Shown: positions 11,805-21,689 of the stretch, piece after piece
Layout: the number at the start of each line of letters is the position of its first letter
Numbering within the stretch: position 1 is the stretch's first letter
From: Diphasiastrum complanatum
Lineage: Eukaryota > Streptophyta > Lycopodiopsida > Lycopodiales > Lycopodiaceae
Length of the DNA stretch: 64,000 nt
Assembly: GCA_029204225.1 (NCBI GenBank)
Contig: CM055098.1
Location: forward strand, 52,718,728-52,782,727
Reading direction: 5' to 3'
Notes under the pieces: generated by a model
The model's input: only the letters and a program-made list of their open reading frames with translations
Database searches by the model: none
Told to the model about the DNA's origin: nothing
Program-made: the position numbers and the translations under genes

Positions 11805-11820
11805 CTCCCTCCCCCTTAAG
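11805..11820 (-). promoter_or_regulatory. Polypurine tract
   Basis: The minus strand reads CTTAAGGGGGAGGGAG immediately before LTR B. It is the expected plus-strand primer for reverse transcription and overlaps the pol stop codon. Confidence 0.85.
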
Positions 11821-11983
11821 AACCGTCTTGGTCCTCTAAGACAAAGTCTGGAAAAATCTTGCGAAGGACGCTGCCTCTTTCCCAAGTGGCATTCTCAACA
11901 GGCTGATCATTCCACTTAACCAGATATTCTCGGTATAGAATTAAGGTGGAAGCATGGAGGAATTCATTGATTATGATTCTATG
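11816..11983 (-). pseudogene. Gypsy 1 chromodomain and pol C-terminus
   Basis: A 55-residue open end of pol on the minus strand. YREYLVKWNDQPVENATWER is the chromodomain core (aromatic cage and W..TWE signature), followed by FPDFVLEDQDGS and the stop at 11,816. Chromodomains in this clade guide integration to chromatin. The frame is open from 11,983, just after a TAA. It belongs after the integrase at 5,726 but is found upstream of the 5' LTR. Confidence 0.8.
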
Positions 11984-12157
11984 TTACATTCTATGTTGGT
12001 TTTCATCTTGATGATATGATTCTATTCTTGGCAGCAATTTTGCTCCCACTTACAGACAGTTTGTAGTTTACAGTAACATTGTTCATCTTTTATGCATAGT
12101 TTTTTCATGGAGACGTTCATATACGCTCCCATGGTTACCACATACTCGGCATCTCTT

Positions 12158-12553
12158 TTCAAAAATACAAATGGTAAGCCACAAATGTCTACTATTATTT
12201 CAGCTACTATTGTTGAAGAGAAAATGAGGGATCAAAAGGCCCTTAATGTGAGAGTAAGGGGCATTGTAGACACACAGGACGCCATCCAAGAAGCAAATAG
12301 ATTTTTGGAAACCACCTTAGGGCACAATAACCAAGGGACGGAAGGAGCCTAAAGAACCAAAAAGAATAATGCCACATTAATCGTTCGCTTTAAAACTCTT
12401 GAAGAGAGACGAAAAGTTTTTAGATTAAAGAGTAAACTAAAGGGCAATATTTATTCTTGGATGATGACCTCACATTCTTGCAAGTGACAGAAAGAAAAAA
12501 GGCTGTTGACAAAGCTAAAGCATCCGGAAGACGTGCAATTTATAGAGATGGCT
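12158..12553 (+). pseudogene. LINE C ORF1 C-terminal RRM fragment
   Basis: ALNVRVRGIVDTQDAIQEAN (about 12,239-12,298) matches the RRM start of the LINE B ORF1. The later strands are read in other frames (LIVRFKTLEERRKVFRLKSKLKG, then FLDDDLTFLQVTERKKA to about 12,535). There are at least two frameshifts and a TAG near 12,350. The N-terminal coiled coil is absent. Confidence 0.75.
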
Positions 12554-12559
12554 AGGTGG

Positions 12560-13560
12560 GTGTCTTTTGGGGTGTGGGAGCAACCCGAAGACCCATCCAT
12601 CTTCATTGCGTTTTGCGCTCCTCCCGCTTTGACTGATTTATATACTAAGACTCTTCATACTATTGACACGACCTCTCCCATCACTATCTCACGCCATCCT
12701 TCATCCTTCAATCTATTCACCCTTGACATGATATCTAAATCCATTAAACACCTCAATAATCGGCATGCCCATGATATCAAAGACCTTGAAGCAGAATTTC
12801 TTATACATGCGAAAGACATACTCTCCCCCATCCTGTCTGATCTTTTTAATCAAGCTATCATTCAGGGCTTCCCTACTTCCTGGTGCACCAATGTCATACA
12901 TCCCATCCACAAGGGGGCTGATCAAATGAGGCTAGAAAACTATCGTACTATCATGATTGGCCATATTATGGCAAGAGTATATGGCTTAATTCTTTAGACG
13001 GCAATCAACAGTGAAGCCGAGATCAGACACTTTGGGCCAGGCAGTTTTTTGATCGCATTACTCCACCTCGGATCATATATTCACTTTCAGATCTATTATT
13101 GAGGAGGCCAAATCCAGACAAAGGGGGTATATTGTTGCTTTGTGGACTTTTGTAAGGCCTTTGACTCTATTCCGAGACACTTACTTATCCAGAGATTACA
13201 GGATCTTGGCTTCCATTCAAACACAATCTTGGCGATTATGGGTCTATACAAGAGAGTGATAGGTTGTTTCCGATCTGCGAAGGGCATATCACAGCAGGTT
13301 TATAGCACCATTGGAGTGAAGTAGGGATGCTCACTATCTCCTACCCTGTTGGGACTTTATATTGATGAGGTGAAGCAGATGATTATCAGAATGGAAGTGA
13401 GGGACGTACTCTATGCGACCTACTGATTTCGATTCTGCTCTATGTTGAGGATGTTCTACTCATGCCACATTCCCTAGAGGGGTTACAGAGACATCTACAC
13501 ATATTATGCTCCTGCTCACGCTGGGGATTGTGAACATTGCAAAGACCAAAGTTTTTGTCT
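12560..13560 (+). pseudogene. LINE C reverse transcriptase, multiply broken
   Basis: The frame to 12,997 contains the FNLFTLDMISKSIKHLNNR and ENYRTIMIGHI segments also present in LINE A. Motif A is CFVDFCKAFDSIPRHLLIQ (13,137-13,193). Motif B follows a stop as GCSLSPTLLGLYIDE (about 13,325-13,370). Motif C should lie near 13,440 but reads LLYVEDVLL, so the catalytic YADD is mutated (AD to VE). The copy is dead but useful for aligning the family. Confidence 0.8.
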
Positions 13561-14085
13561 TCAACACCTCTCGGGTCGTCAGGAGCTTCCATGGGATGGT
13601 CAGCCTTCATACACATATTTGGGAGTCCTCATCACCGGTCCAATCTTTAGCATGAGATAGGCCACTCTTGCCATATTAAGCAAGGGGCTCGCATCTCTGG
13701 TCCAGCTTGAGAGGTTTTGCTGCAGACGATACATACGTGATGCTCCAAGTAACTATCACATGTTTGATACCATGGTCACAACAATAGTTATGTATGCAGT
13801 AGAGAGTTGGTGTTGTCTGCTGTTATTCGTGTGTCTGATTCTCGCATTCATTTAATTTCGCACATTGCTTGAATTTGTTGAATGCTACACTTCCTCGGAG
13901 TGGGCTAATATATCTCGTCTGCAGATTACTCTGCTTTCATGTATGATTTGAGTGAAACCTTTTGTCCCTCATCAAATCATACTTGCAAAATTTGCAATTC
14001 CTCCACTACAGGTTGAGGCTATTGTTACATCCACGTCCTGCACATAGGATTCAGCAGTATCCTAGAGTTGGATATACGGTACTCT
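13561..14085 (+). pseudogene. LINE C ORF2 C-terminal region
   Basis: Continues the homology with LINE A (for example the PHQIILAKFAIPPLQVEAI segment around 13,970-14,025). It includes a segment just after the YADD position that LINE A lacks. Frames change several times. Confidence 0.6.
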
Positions 14086-14940
14086 AGTGTACGATATTAT
14101 TAGTTATGCCACGTCAATCCGGACTAGGCCAGAAATGTAATTAATAATCTTGTGAGGGCCCAAATGCTCTAAATAGGACATATGGAGCTAGTGCATGGGT
14201 TAGGACTACTAAATGCATGTGAAGTATCAATAGTAATGAAAAGAGCTTTTGGGATATTCCTAGCTTGCATGGGCATGCACATATGAGGCTTCCGTATATC
14301 CTTGTAGGAACCATTCTCTTTGTGAGTTTTCATTACCAGTTTCATCTCTCTAGACTTGTATTCTATCCCAGGGCTCGGAGGAGAAGCTGATTGGGGATTG
14401 ACTCTCGGCTTCCAGTTGGTTGGGTGGTTTGGCTCCACAATAGTCCTTTTGAGTCATGCAACAGGATCTAGAGGATCTTCAATTGGCGATCCTTACAGCT
14501 ATCTTATAAATCGTTATTTTCCTCCGGAAACTGATGTAGATGGATAGCAAATAGTCTAATATTCTTATGCAACCCATACACCATCACGGTTAATCCACAG
14601 CCAAGGATCTCACCTCTCATGGTATTCTCAGGCAGGACGACTACTGGACTCCCTCGGTATTTCTTTATTATCACTTCTAGAGGGCACACATCACTATATC
14701 CAACAACTTATATACAAATCCTTATGTACATAGGATTTGGGATGGGTAGCTTGGAGTGAAGCCCCTTTACTAAGATTTGTCTTTATGAAGACCGCCTGTA
14801 CAATGAGTTTGATTATGTCCTATCTGACAGCATTGGCCGAGACCTTAGGCTTGACTTTGGGCTCCTTTTCCATTTTTAGTATAGTGACATGTATCATATA
14901 TTTTTTTGTTGGTTTAGTTCTCCTTAGTATGTTTTCTTTT
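14086..14940. other. Unidentified ~850 bp insert inside LINE C
   Basis: Between the ORF2 C-terminal region and the family 3' end there is sequence with no counterpart in LINE A. It has short open frames on both strands (14,169-14,438 - and 14,356-14,547 +) that I do not recognise. No LTR ends, target duplication or terminal repeats were found by eye. Confidence 0.45.
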
Positions 14941-15067
14941 ACGAAGACATTTTTACACGTTCTCAGCATATCATACACACTTGAGATGTACATATTTGAT
15001 CTTTTGTACCCTCATGTACCTACAAGACATTAATAAACCCCTCCCCCTCTCTCTTCTCTCTTCTCTC
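14941..15067 (+). other. LINE C 3' terminus with pyrimidine tail
   Basis: ACGAAGACATTTTTACACG and the final AGACATTAATAAA match the LINE A end, followed by an all-pyrimidine run (15,037-15,067, CCCCTCCCCCTCTCTC...). The tail is an imperfect CT tract, as in LINE A. This supports a CT-type 3' end for the family. Confidence 0.75.
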
Positions 15068-16100
15068 TATATAAGAGCACTTGCTCTTAATTTCAAATTT
15101 GAACATCCCAACCCAACTCAATATTTGACTAACTTCAATAGAACCAATTGCCTATTGAATTTCACTGAATAGTTATGATTAGCTATGGATAAGAGCACTT
15201 ACTTTCCTATCACAGATGTTCACAACCAAAGCATTGTCTACAACTCTCTCCCTGCAAACGAACCAATTATATCAAAACATACAATTATGAAAGTACTTGG
15301 AATTACATTGAAAAACTACATAGGAGATTCACAAAAATCTCAATAAGATCAAGAACATTAAGCAATTCCACTTGTATATAGTTCATGGCACATATTGTGC
15401 ATGTACCTTACAACTACAGCCAACAAAAGCTTCTCAAGATGAAATTTACCTGCACCCTGCATCATCATAACTTTTTGTAGCTGGAACTGCTCCATATAAC
15501 ATCCCATGTGACTGCAAAATATGCTCCTCCATTACTCTCACTCTCACTCTCACTCTATCTAGGAAAAATAAAATCATAAACGATGAACCTCTAAGCCAAA
15601 TTCTGTTGCACTAGATTAGGTACAATATTTAACATTGTATGTGAAAATGGCCAAGATTGGAGCACAAGGCTCCTAGAGATAATTCCAACAAATCTGGGTT
15701 TTAAAGGATTCAAACTGAGTAAAATCGATTTGAGATTCAAATGCCTACTTATTTCAAAATTTTCTTGTTTTGAGAAAAAAAACAAATAGGAACAGATTCA
15801 AGATTCGAATGCATATATTTTTTCAGCTTTCGAGTGTTTACCAAAATATGCAAATTTTCAAAATTCTTTCTAGATCTAGACTGGTCTTGCCCTAACTAGA
15901 TTTGAATCAACTCGACAGGCAACGATGCTCCTAGGTATCACTTTTCCACTTGGGTCCTTGAGGACAAGGTAATCAACATTATCCAACTGGGCTACCACTT
16001 GGAATCAATCAATACTCTTGATCAATGACAATTTATGCATTGAAGCCCGAGGCACTTATACTGCATAATTAGGAGTTGCAAACCATATGTCCCTCCCTAC
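15068..16100. other. No gene recognised
   Basis: AT-rich sequence with a short (CTCACT)n run at about 15,533-15,556. The only open frames are short and unremarkable. Confidence 0.5.
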
Positions 16101-16691
16101 CTTTGCCCCCAAAGGTGCAGCGCCAAGTGGGTGCTTGCTCGAGGGGTGTTGCATCGGTTGCTGCTGTGCTTGTATTTGAGGGCTTTTGGGTTTAGGATTA
16201 GCATTAGGGTTTGGATTGTTAGTCTGCATGGAAAGAAGAGGCATATAAGCAGACACCGTAGCAAGGGCTGGCGTCTGCCCTACAGTGGTCTGCTGGCCTG
16301 GCTGACCTGCTCCATTCTGAGATGATACACGATGCCCTTGAGGCCTTTGCAAGGGATGAAAGGCCTCTGCAGTCTGGTGAGCAGTAGGGTTAGGGTCTTC
16401 TGGTTGCCCTAGAAGTTGAGCATGAGTGAGAAGCTCTCTGCTAGCAGTAATGCGCAGAGTGTCATCCTCAGCAGGCAACACATCCTGAAAAGCAAACACA
16501 AAAAGGAGAGAGTTGTCACATGATTCTGCCTATTCTGATGAATTACACTATTTGTGTGTGTTGACAAGAAAAACTACTGATCATACAAGTGACGGCTTGA
16601 GCTGAGGCTGAGGCTGAGGCTGCGACTGCGGTGGTTGCATATCCGTTGTGGGGCGAGCTGATCCCATCCTCGTCGTCCTCATCGTCCTCAT
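16101..16691 (-). CDS. Candidate two-exon gene fragment, Pro/Gln-rich, unidentified
   Basis: On the minus strand an ATG at 16,691 opens 35 codons (16,587-16,691) ending in a GTATGA donor. A 102-bp intron (16,485-16,586) ends in a good acceptor (pyrimidines then TTTGCTTTTCAG). The next 128 codons (16,101-16,484) stay open and end at a possible donor (AAAG|GTAGGG). Both exons are whole numbers of codons. The protein starts basic (Arg/Thr), then PQSQPQPQPQ, then a charged stretch (LPAEDDTLRITASRELLTHA) and a Pro/Gln/Asn-rich region. Further exons would lie below 16,100, but I see none. The splice signals and open frame suggest a real or captured gene piece. I do not recognise the family. Confidence 0.4.
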
Positions 16692-17026
16692 TCTGAACAA
16701 TTCTTAGTCACGCCATCGCGATCCAAGCATCGCAAGGGTTTGTATTGCAAATGGGGTAGCAGAGTATCAATAAGTGTAGGGGCCTCAGCCTCTATGTGTT
16801 TGAGGGCCCCCTGATCCCCACCTTGGTTCTATTCCATGGCCTTGTCCCTTCTGTACTTGAGAGCAGGGCCCACCCATGTTCAATTTCGTGGCCAAGCATG
16901 TCCATTTTTTGGACCCCAATCCCTTTGCTTGGCATGTTGACATTGACAACTTTATTTGCCACAAAGCCAAGTTCCAATACATACTAATGTTCAATATCTA
17001 AAGAGATCGGTTGTAAGCATGAAAGC
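16692..17026. other. No gene recognised
   Basis: Contains overlapping short open frames on both strands (16,785-16,994) rich in Gly/Pro, without motifs. Confidence 0.4.
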
Positions 17027-17194
17027 GAGGTCTAGAGCCCACTGATGTGGGGGAGGTAAGAGAAAAGGATTGGGCAAATAAGCGTGCCCATAGTCTAAAT
17101 CCACCCTTACGAGGTCTAGAGCCCACTGATGTGAGGGAGGTAAGAGAAAAGCATTGGGCAAATAAGCGTGCCCTTAGTCTAAATTCACCCTTAC
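17027..17194. repeat. 84-bp unit in two tandem copies
   Basis: 17,027-17,110 and 17,111-17,194 are the same 84-bp unit beginning GAGGTCTAGAGCCCACTGAT, with only a few substitutions between copies. It is a clean local duplication. Confidence 0.95.
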
Positions 17195-18500
17195 ATTGCA
17201 TGGATTTGCTAGTTTTAAGGCCTTCTAAAGTTCTTCACTACACTAGCACCATTATGTTTGTCATTTGATGATCACACTCTACATCAATATACAGACAAAG
17301 AGTGCAGGCTTTCAAGTGACCACTAAGCACAAAGTCCACCATTCAAGCTTGCACTTTCAAGGACACTAAGCCAAAGTAACTAACCTTGGAGCTCTTTGGC
17401 CATGTGTTAGGTACTTAGTAAGAACATACCATCTTATTGAAAACTTGGCATGTCGCTCATAATATAATAGTCAAGTTCAATAATAGTGTTCTTTTGGCAA
17501 TGGAGACCAAGCAATTTACGTAGGGAAGGGATGGCTCCAAGTCCACAGGTCCAAAACTTGGAAGTTTTGTGCTCCATATTGCGGTTGCTACTTGATGTGC
17601 ATTGCCAATATCATACTTGATGATGCTACTGCAATTGGCTGGTGTTTACAAAAAAAAAATGATATAATTGAGCTAAATTTGCCTACCCAAATAGTCAAAC
17701 TATTGAAGTCTACTTGTCATTGGTGCAACATGGCTATGCATAGAGCTCTATATAAGCATTCTTCTCAATTTGTTCTCCACTTCAACCTTAAATGCAATTT
17801 GATTTGACAATTCGCTTTTAACAATTCAGAAAATACCTAGTCCATCGAATCTCCCATCCTATGGTGTTTCTTTGTGCTTACTTATCCTTCTTTGGATAGG
17901 ATAACCACCTCTTCTCCATTTATAGCTAACTCACTTCTAAGCATTGGCATTTTTGCATCTAGATCATGCTTTACCACAAAATAATATCACTCCATATTGG
18001 GGAAATGTTTTCAAGTTTATACATTCCTAAATGCAAACTCTCAACAAAACGAATCATATTGTATAATCACATTATGATGCATTTTCTTTAATATAAAGAC
18101 TAGGAACCTTATGCACTTTGTTTGCCTAAAATGTCTTAAAAACTAAGAGCACCTAAATATAGAACACTCTTATGTACTACCTTATTTTTCATGTATGGCA
18201 TGTGAGATATATGATCATGATGGAATAATTATTATACTGGTATCTGTTTTCTTGATGAAATAAGTGTTCTCATGGTTGCTTTTATTGAGGGTTAAGACAT
18301 ATATATTTTTCTAACAACTCCTTGATGTTGTTCCAATCCCGAGATGAGATGTGAAAAGTGTGCATTACACTAAAAAATTGCCCAATGACTTTTAAGATGT
18401 GGGGCATGAAAGGGTAATTCATGGAAAGACTGTGAAAGAGGCCTCAAAGCTTCTAGACTCAATAAGTTCCTTGTTGGAAATGGTGAACTCTTGCAACCAT
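17195..18500. other. No gene recognised
   Basis: About 1.3 kb of AT-rich DNA. The longest frame (17,592-17,807) has no recognisable feature. Confidence 0.5.
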
Positions 18501-19223
18501 TCCCTAGCATTCCCCAAAGCCGAAAAGGCCGAAGGCCGAAGGGAAAAGGCGAGGCGAAGGCCAAAGCCGATGTGCTCGACGTTTGCCCCGGTAACCGAAT
18601 GCCCGAAGAGTCCGAAGTCGAAATCACCGAAGCCGAAGCACCCGAAGTGCTGAAGATGAACTCCATACCGAAACCAAAAGGCGGACAAGTCGAGCTAGTA
18701 GTTAGCAGCTCGACGAGCATGGAGTATTGTACTATCACGCTTAGCCTCCAGAGGCAACGTTATCATAGGGTAGCTAACCAATTGATTAGCATTAAACCTA
18801 TCTTATAAATTGTTGCTAAGTAATCTTGTAATTTTCCCAGATGGGATAAGTAAATGATAGAACGAAAAAGAAAGTAGAGAAGTCGTGAAGAATTCGAGAG
18901 CAGTGTTAGCATATTGTCAACATTATCAGCTATGCATGAAAGTCTGCCAACGAGCAGAACATAGCGACTTCTGTAAGGGGAGCGACAGGCCGCCAATGTG
19001 TGTGACACTGATCGACTCACTCGAAACAAAAGGAAAATACAAATACAAATGCTCTCAGCTCTTCCATCTTTGATTGTCGTGTCGTTTTCGCTTATTGAAT
19101 GCTTCGAAGTCTGTGATCCATAGTCGCTTGTTTAGGATCCTGTAAAATTCCGCAAGCTAGACACAGGAGCAGCACACAAAAGAGCAGCCAGAAAAACTGC
19201 CCCCAAACAATCGAAAATCCACA

Positions 19224-19238
19224 TGGTATTAGAGTAGA
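19224..19238 (+). promoter_or_regulatory. Copia D primer-binding site
   Basis: TGGTATTAGAGTAGA, a two-mismatch form of the initiator-Met tRNA complement TGGTATCAGAG, preceded by a CA end (CCACA) typical of an LTR terminus. Confidence 0.65.
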
Positions 19239-19256
19239 TTTTCTAGGCAACACAAT

Positions 19257-19987
19257 ATGGCTACAACGATTCAAACAAGGATTGCAATCAATCTTGATGC
19301 GCGCAAACTATTGAGTTTGGAAGTTCAAAATCAAAACACTCTTGAAGGGTGAAGGGATCTGGTCAGTGACCGCAGTCTCGTAGAACAACAGCCTCCAAAG
19401 GAAGACCCCATGAGAGCTGAATGGATCAAAAAGAATGAGCACGCAATGGCAATCATCGTTTCATCCATAAACGAAAAAATCTTCATGCAGATCGAAGACT
19501 GTGAGAGCAGCCATGAAGTGTGGAAAAAGTACGACATGAGGACTACTGCATCAGTGATGCACCTACACAACCAGCTGCAAAGTCTACGATGGGATGGCAA
19601 CCAGCTAGATCAGCATGTCGAGATGATCAAAACGATCTTTGCTCAATTTGTTGCATTTGGACAGGAGCATCAGGTCCCAGCACCACAATAGTTGATGTAC
19701 TTCATGAAGTCTCTACCTACATCCTATCAGCCATTGAGAATGCTCATCCTGAGTTTACCAAACATAATGTTCGAGTGAGCTATTAGTCTTGTCGCTGAGA
19801 CTGATGAGAGATGAAGGAGAAGGAAACGACGACTAGGAGAAGGCCCTTTTCACAAAGGGAAAGAAAAAAAACAAAAACAACCCAAAATTTGACAACACTC
19901 AATCGAAGTCTTCGACAAAAGGTAGAAACAATCGACACAAACCTCTTCATGTGATCACTGTCAAAAGCCGGGACACGCAGCCGACAG
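19257..19987 (+). pseudogene. Copia D gag
   Basis: The frame starts at the ATG 33 bp after the primer site (MATTIQTRIAINLDARKLL) and meets a stop near 19,350. It continues at 19,410-19,691 with the Copia gag pattern EWIKKNEHAMAIIVSSI, SHEVWKKYDM and LHNQLQSLRWD. Beyond 19,691 the reading moves through other frames to a Lys-rich tail and an altered zinc-knuckle region around 19,950-19,990. By family this is the particle protein. It is dead here because of stops and frameshifts. Confidence 0.75.
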
Positions 19988-21067
19988 ATGCTGGTTCAAC
20001 CCGACAATCCCTTGCATGCACTACAAGAAGAAAGGACATTCAAGGATGCAGACAAGAGTGACAAAGCCTTCACGATATTCGATGAGGCTTCGACTAGCTA
20101 CACACAACACTACTACGATGTAGTCATCAACTTAGGAGCAACTTCGCACATCACCTGCAACAAAAATGTCTTGATCAACTACAGAGAACTTGATAAATCA
20201 AGAGCAGTGATACTAGGCGACGGGAGCCGACATGATATCGAAGGCATCAAATACTTACATCTACGTACATTGTCGAGACAAGCAGAGCTACCGCTCTGTA
20301 CCCTCACTGAGAAGAGACATGCTATCAATCTCAAAGAAGCCTGTTGGAAGGGCAAGCAGCATCAAATTCCATTTGTACATAAGGAAAAAAGAGCCAAAGA
20401 AATTCTTGAGCTTGTCCACTCAAATGTCTGTGGACCGATGAACGTCGACTCCCTCTCAGGATCGAGGTATTTTTTGACATTTATTGATAATTACAGTCTA
20501 ATGACAACAATCTACTATTTAAAGAAGAAATCTAAAGTGTTCGACTCTTTTAAGAAGTTCATGACATTCGCAGAGAGACACACCTCCAAGAAAGTGCAGA
20601 CCATCAGGTCTGACAATGATGATGAGTACAAGAGCAAGGAGTTCTCAAACTTTTGCCAAGAACAAGGAATAGAGCATCAGTTCACTCTTGCATACACACC
20701 ACAATACAATGGTGTTGTAGAACGAAGAAACATGATGCTTGTTGAAGGAGCGAGATGCATAATGGCACAGGCTTAGTTGCCAAGTCAATTTTGGGATGAG
20801 GCAATAGCTGTAGCTATACACCTGCAGAACAGATCGACAACAACAACCATGGAAAACAAGACATTGTATGAAATGTGGACAGGTAAAAATCTTGATTTGT
20901 CATATGTACGTGTGTTTGGACGTGCAGCGTACATCAGAGTGAGTAAACAACCGCAATCAAAAAGCGATAAAGTGCATTCAATCACGACAAGAATTCATCT
21001 ACGTTGTTGCTGCTATATTACACTGAAGCACAATAAAATAGCAATTACAACCAAAATGACGGCGTAA
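19988..21067 (+). pseudogene. Copia D protease remnant and integrase
   Basis: An open stretch of 262 codons to a TAG at 20,774, then 96 more in the same frame. NLGATSHITCNKNVL (about 20,130-20,175) is the protease site with the usual D-S-G changed to N-L-G. The integrase core follows: LVHSNVCGPM has Asn where the first catalytic Asp belongs, TIRSDNDDEYKSKEF carries the second Asp, and YNGVVERRN carries the Glu. LPSQFWDEAI and LYEMWTGKNLDLSYVRVFG complete the C-terminal part. Much of the pre-integrase region has been deleted. It is non-functional by two active-site losses and a stop. Confidence 0.85.
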
Positions 21068-21685
21068 CTAGGAGGCTCAAATAATATGTCTCATGGACGG
21101 AGCGTCTCGTAGAGTGTGCCTGGATGATCCATTTATAGATTGCATCCATGTACTAACTACAATAAATGTTTGTCACCTAATTAGGTAAGCCATTGTACTT
21201 GGAAGTATTTGACTTTTGTGACAACTATACATAGTATATACGGTCAACCTGTAGGGAATGTTGACGTAGACAAGGACGTCGCAAATTCTCTCACTTCGCA
21301 TTTTAGGGAAAGTGGTTTTCTCTCACTTCGCAAATTCTGGGAAGTGGCTAGGAACGTCCCTCGTTCAAAATAGACGACTTTCGTCATTTTCTCTCTCTTC
21401 GGGATTTTGCAAAAAAGCCGAAGGTGCCCTTAAAAAAACGAAGGTGCTTTCAAAAAGGCGAAGATGTTTTTAAAACAGTTTAACTCATGAAAATATATGG
21501 CCTTCGAGAATTTTTTCTCTCTTCGCATTTTTTGGGAAAATGCGAAAAGGCCGAAGGTGTTAAAAACAGTTAATTTTTTGAACTGCACAAATTAAACTTT
21601 TGAGCTATGCAAGTGTCGCATTTTGGGAAAATGCAAAAAAGCTTAATCAGCTCTTATCTCATTCAGTTGGGATTTGCAAACATTA
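21068..21685. other. Spacer with CTTCGCA and GCCGAAGG repeats
   Basis: Non-coding. It contains several copies of CTCACTTCGCATTTT-like and GCCGAAGGTG-like phrases (21,290-21,560). Similar GCCGAAG/CCGAAG phrases occur at 18,520-18,660 beside Copia D, so this may be LTR-derived. Confidence 0.4.
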
Positions 21686-21689
21686 TTCG

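Larger units (their letters stand above)
5726..11983 (-). mobile_element. Circularly permuted Ty3/Gypsy chromovirus with two abutting LTRs
   Basis: In the minus-strand reading direction the order is chromodomain end, polypurine tract, LTR B, LTR A, primer-binding site, gag, protease, RT, RNase H, integrase, and then an abrupt end 10 residues past the integrase motif HVSQL. A normal element would run LTR-PBS-gag-pol-chromodomain-PPT-LTR. The piece missing after integrase (chromodomain, PPT, 3' LTR) is found at the opposite end, so the map is that of a two-LTR circle opened between integrase and chromodomain. Only about 30-40 residues of the integrase-chromodomain linker are unaccounted for. 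LINE sequence of one family flanks both sides. Confidence 0.75.
12070..15067 (+). mobile_element. LINE copy C, internally deleted and interrupted
   Basis: Same family as A and B. It begins with a stretch resembling the family 3' UTR (12,095-12,157), then ORF1 C-terminal sequence, then RT without any endonuclease between. After the ORF2 C-terminal region comes an unrelated insert, then the family 3' terminus and a pyrimidine tail. The short 11,984-12,069 segment before it is unassigned. Confidence 0.75.
18501..21067 (+). mobile_element. Copia element D, degraded
   Basis: A Ty1/Copia element on the plus strand. The presumed 5' LTR lies upstream of 19,223; its left edge is not resolved and is set here at the GA/CCGAAG-rich stretch. 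A primer site (19,224) is followed by gag, protease remnant and integrase to 21,067, where homology stops before RT. No matching 3' LTR was found. Confidence 0.7.

Noticed and set aside
16785-16994. Overlapping open frames rich in Gly/Pro
   Set aside because: Three frames are open on both strands through the same DNA, with no motif; this indicates composition rather than coding.
18370-18808. Overlapping open frames on both strands near 18.4-18.8 kb
   Set aside because: They follow from GCCGAAG/CCGAAG repeats; no motif is visible, and the region is more likely the Copia D LTR side.
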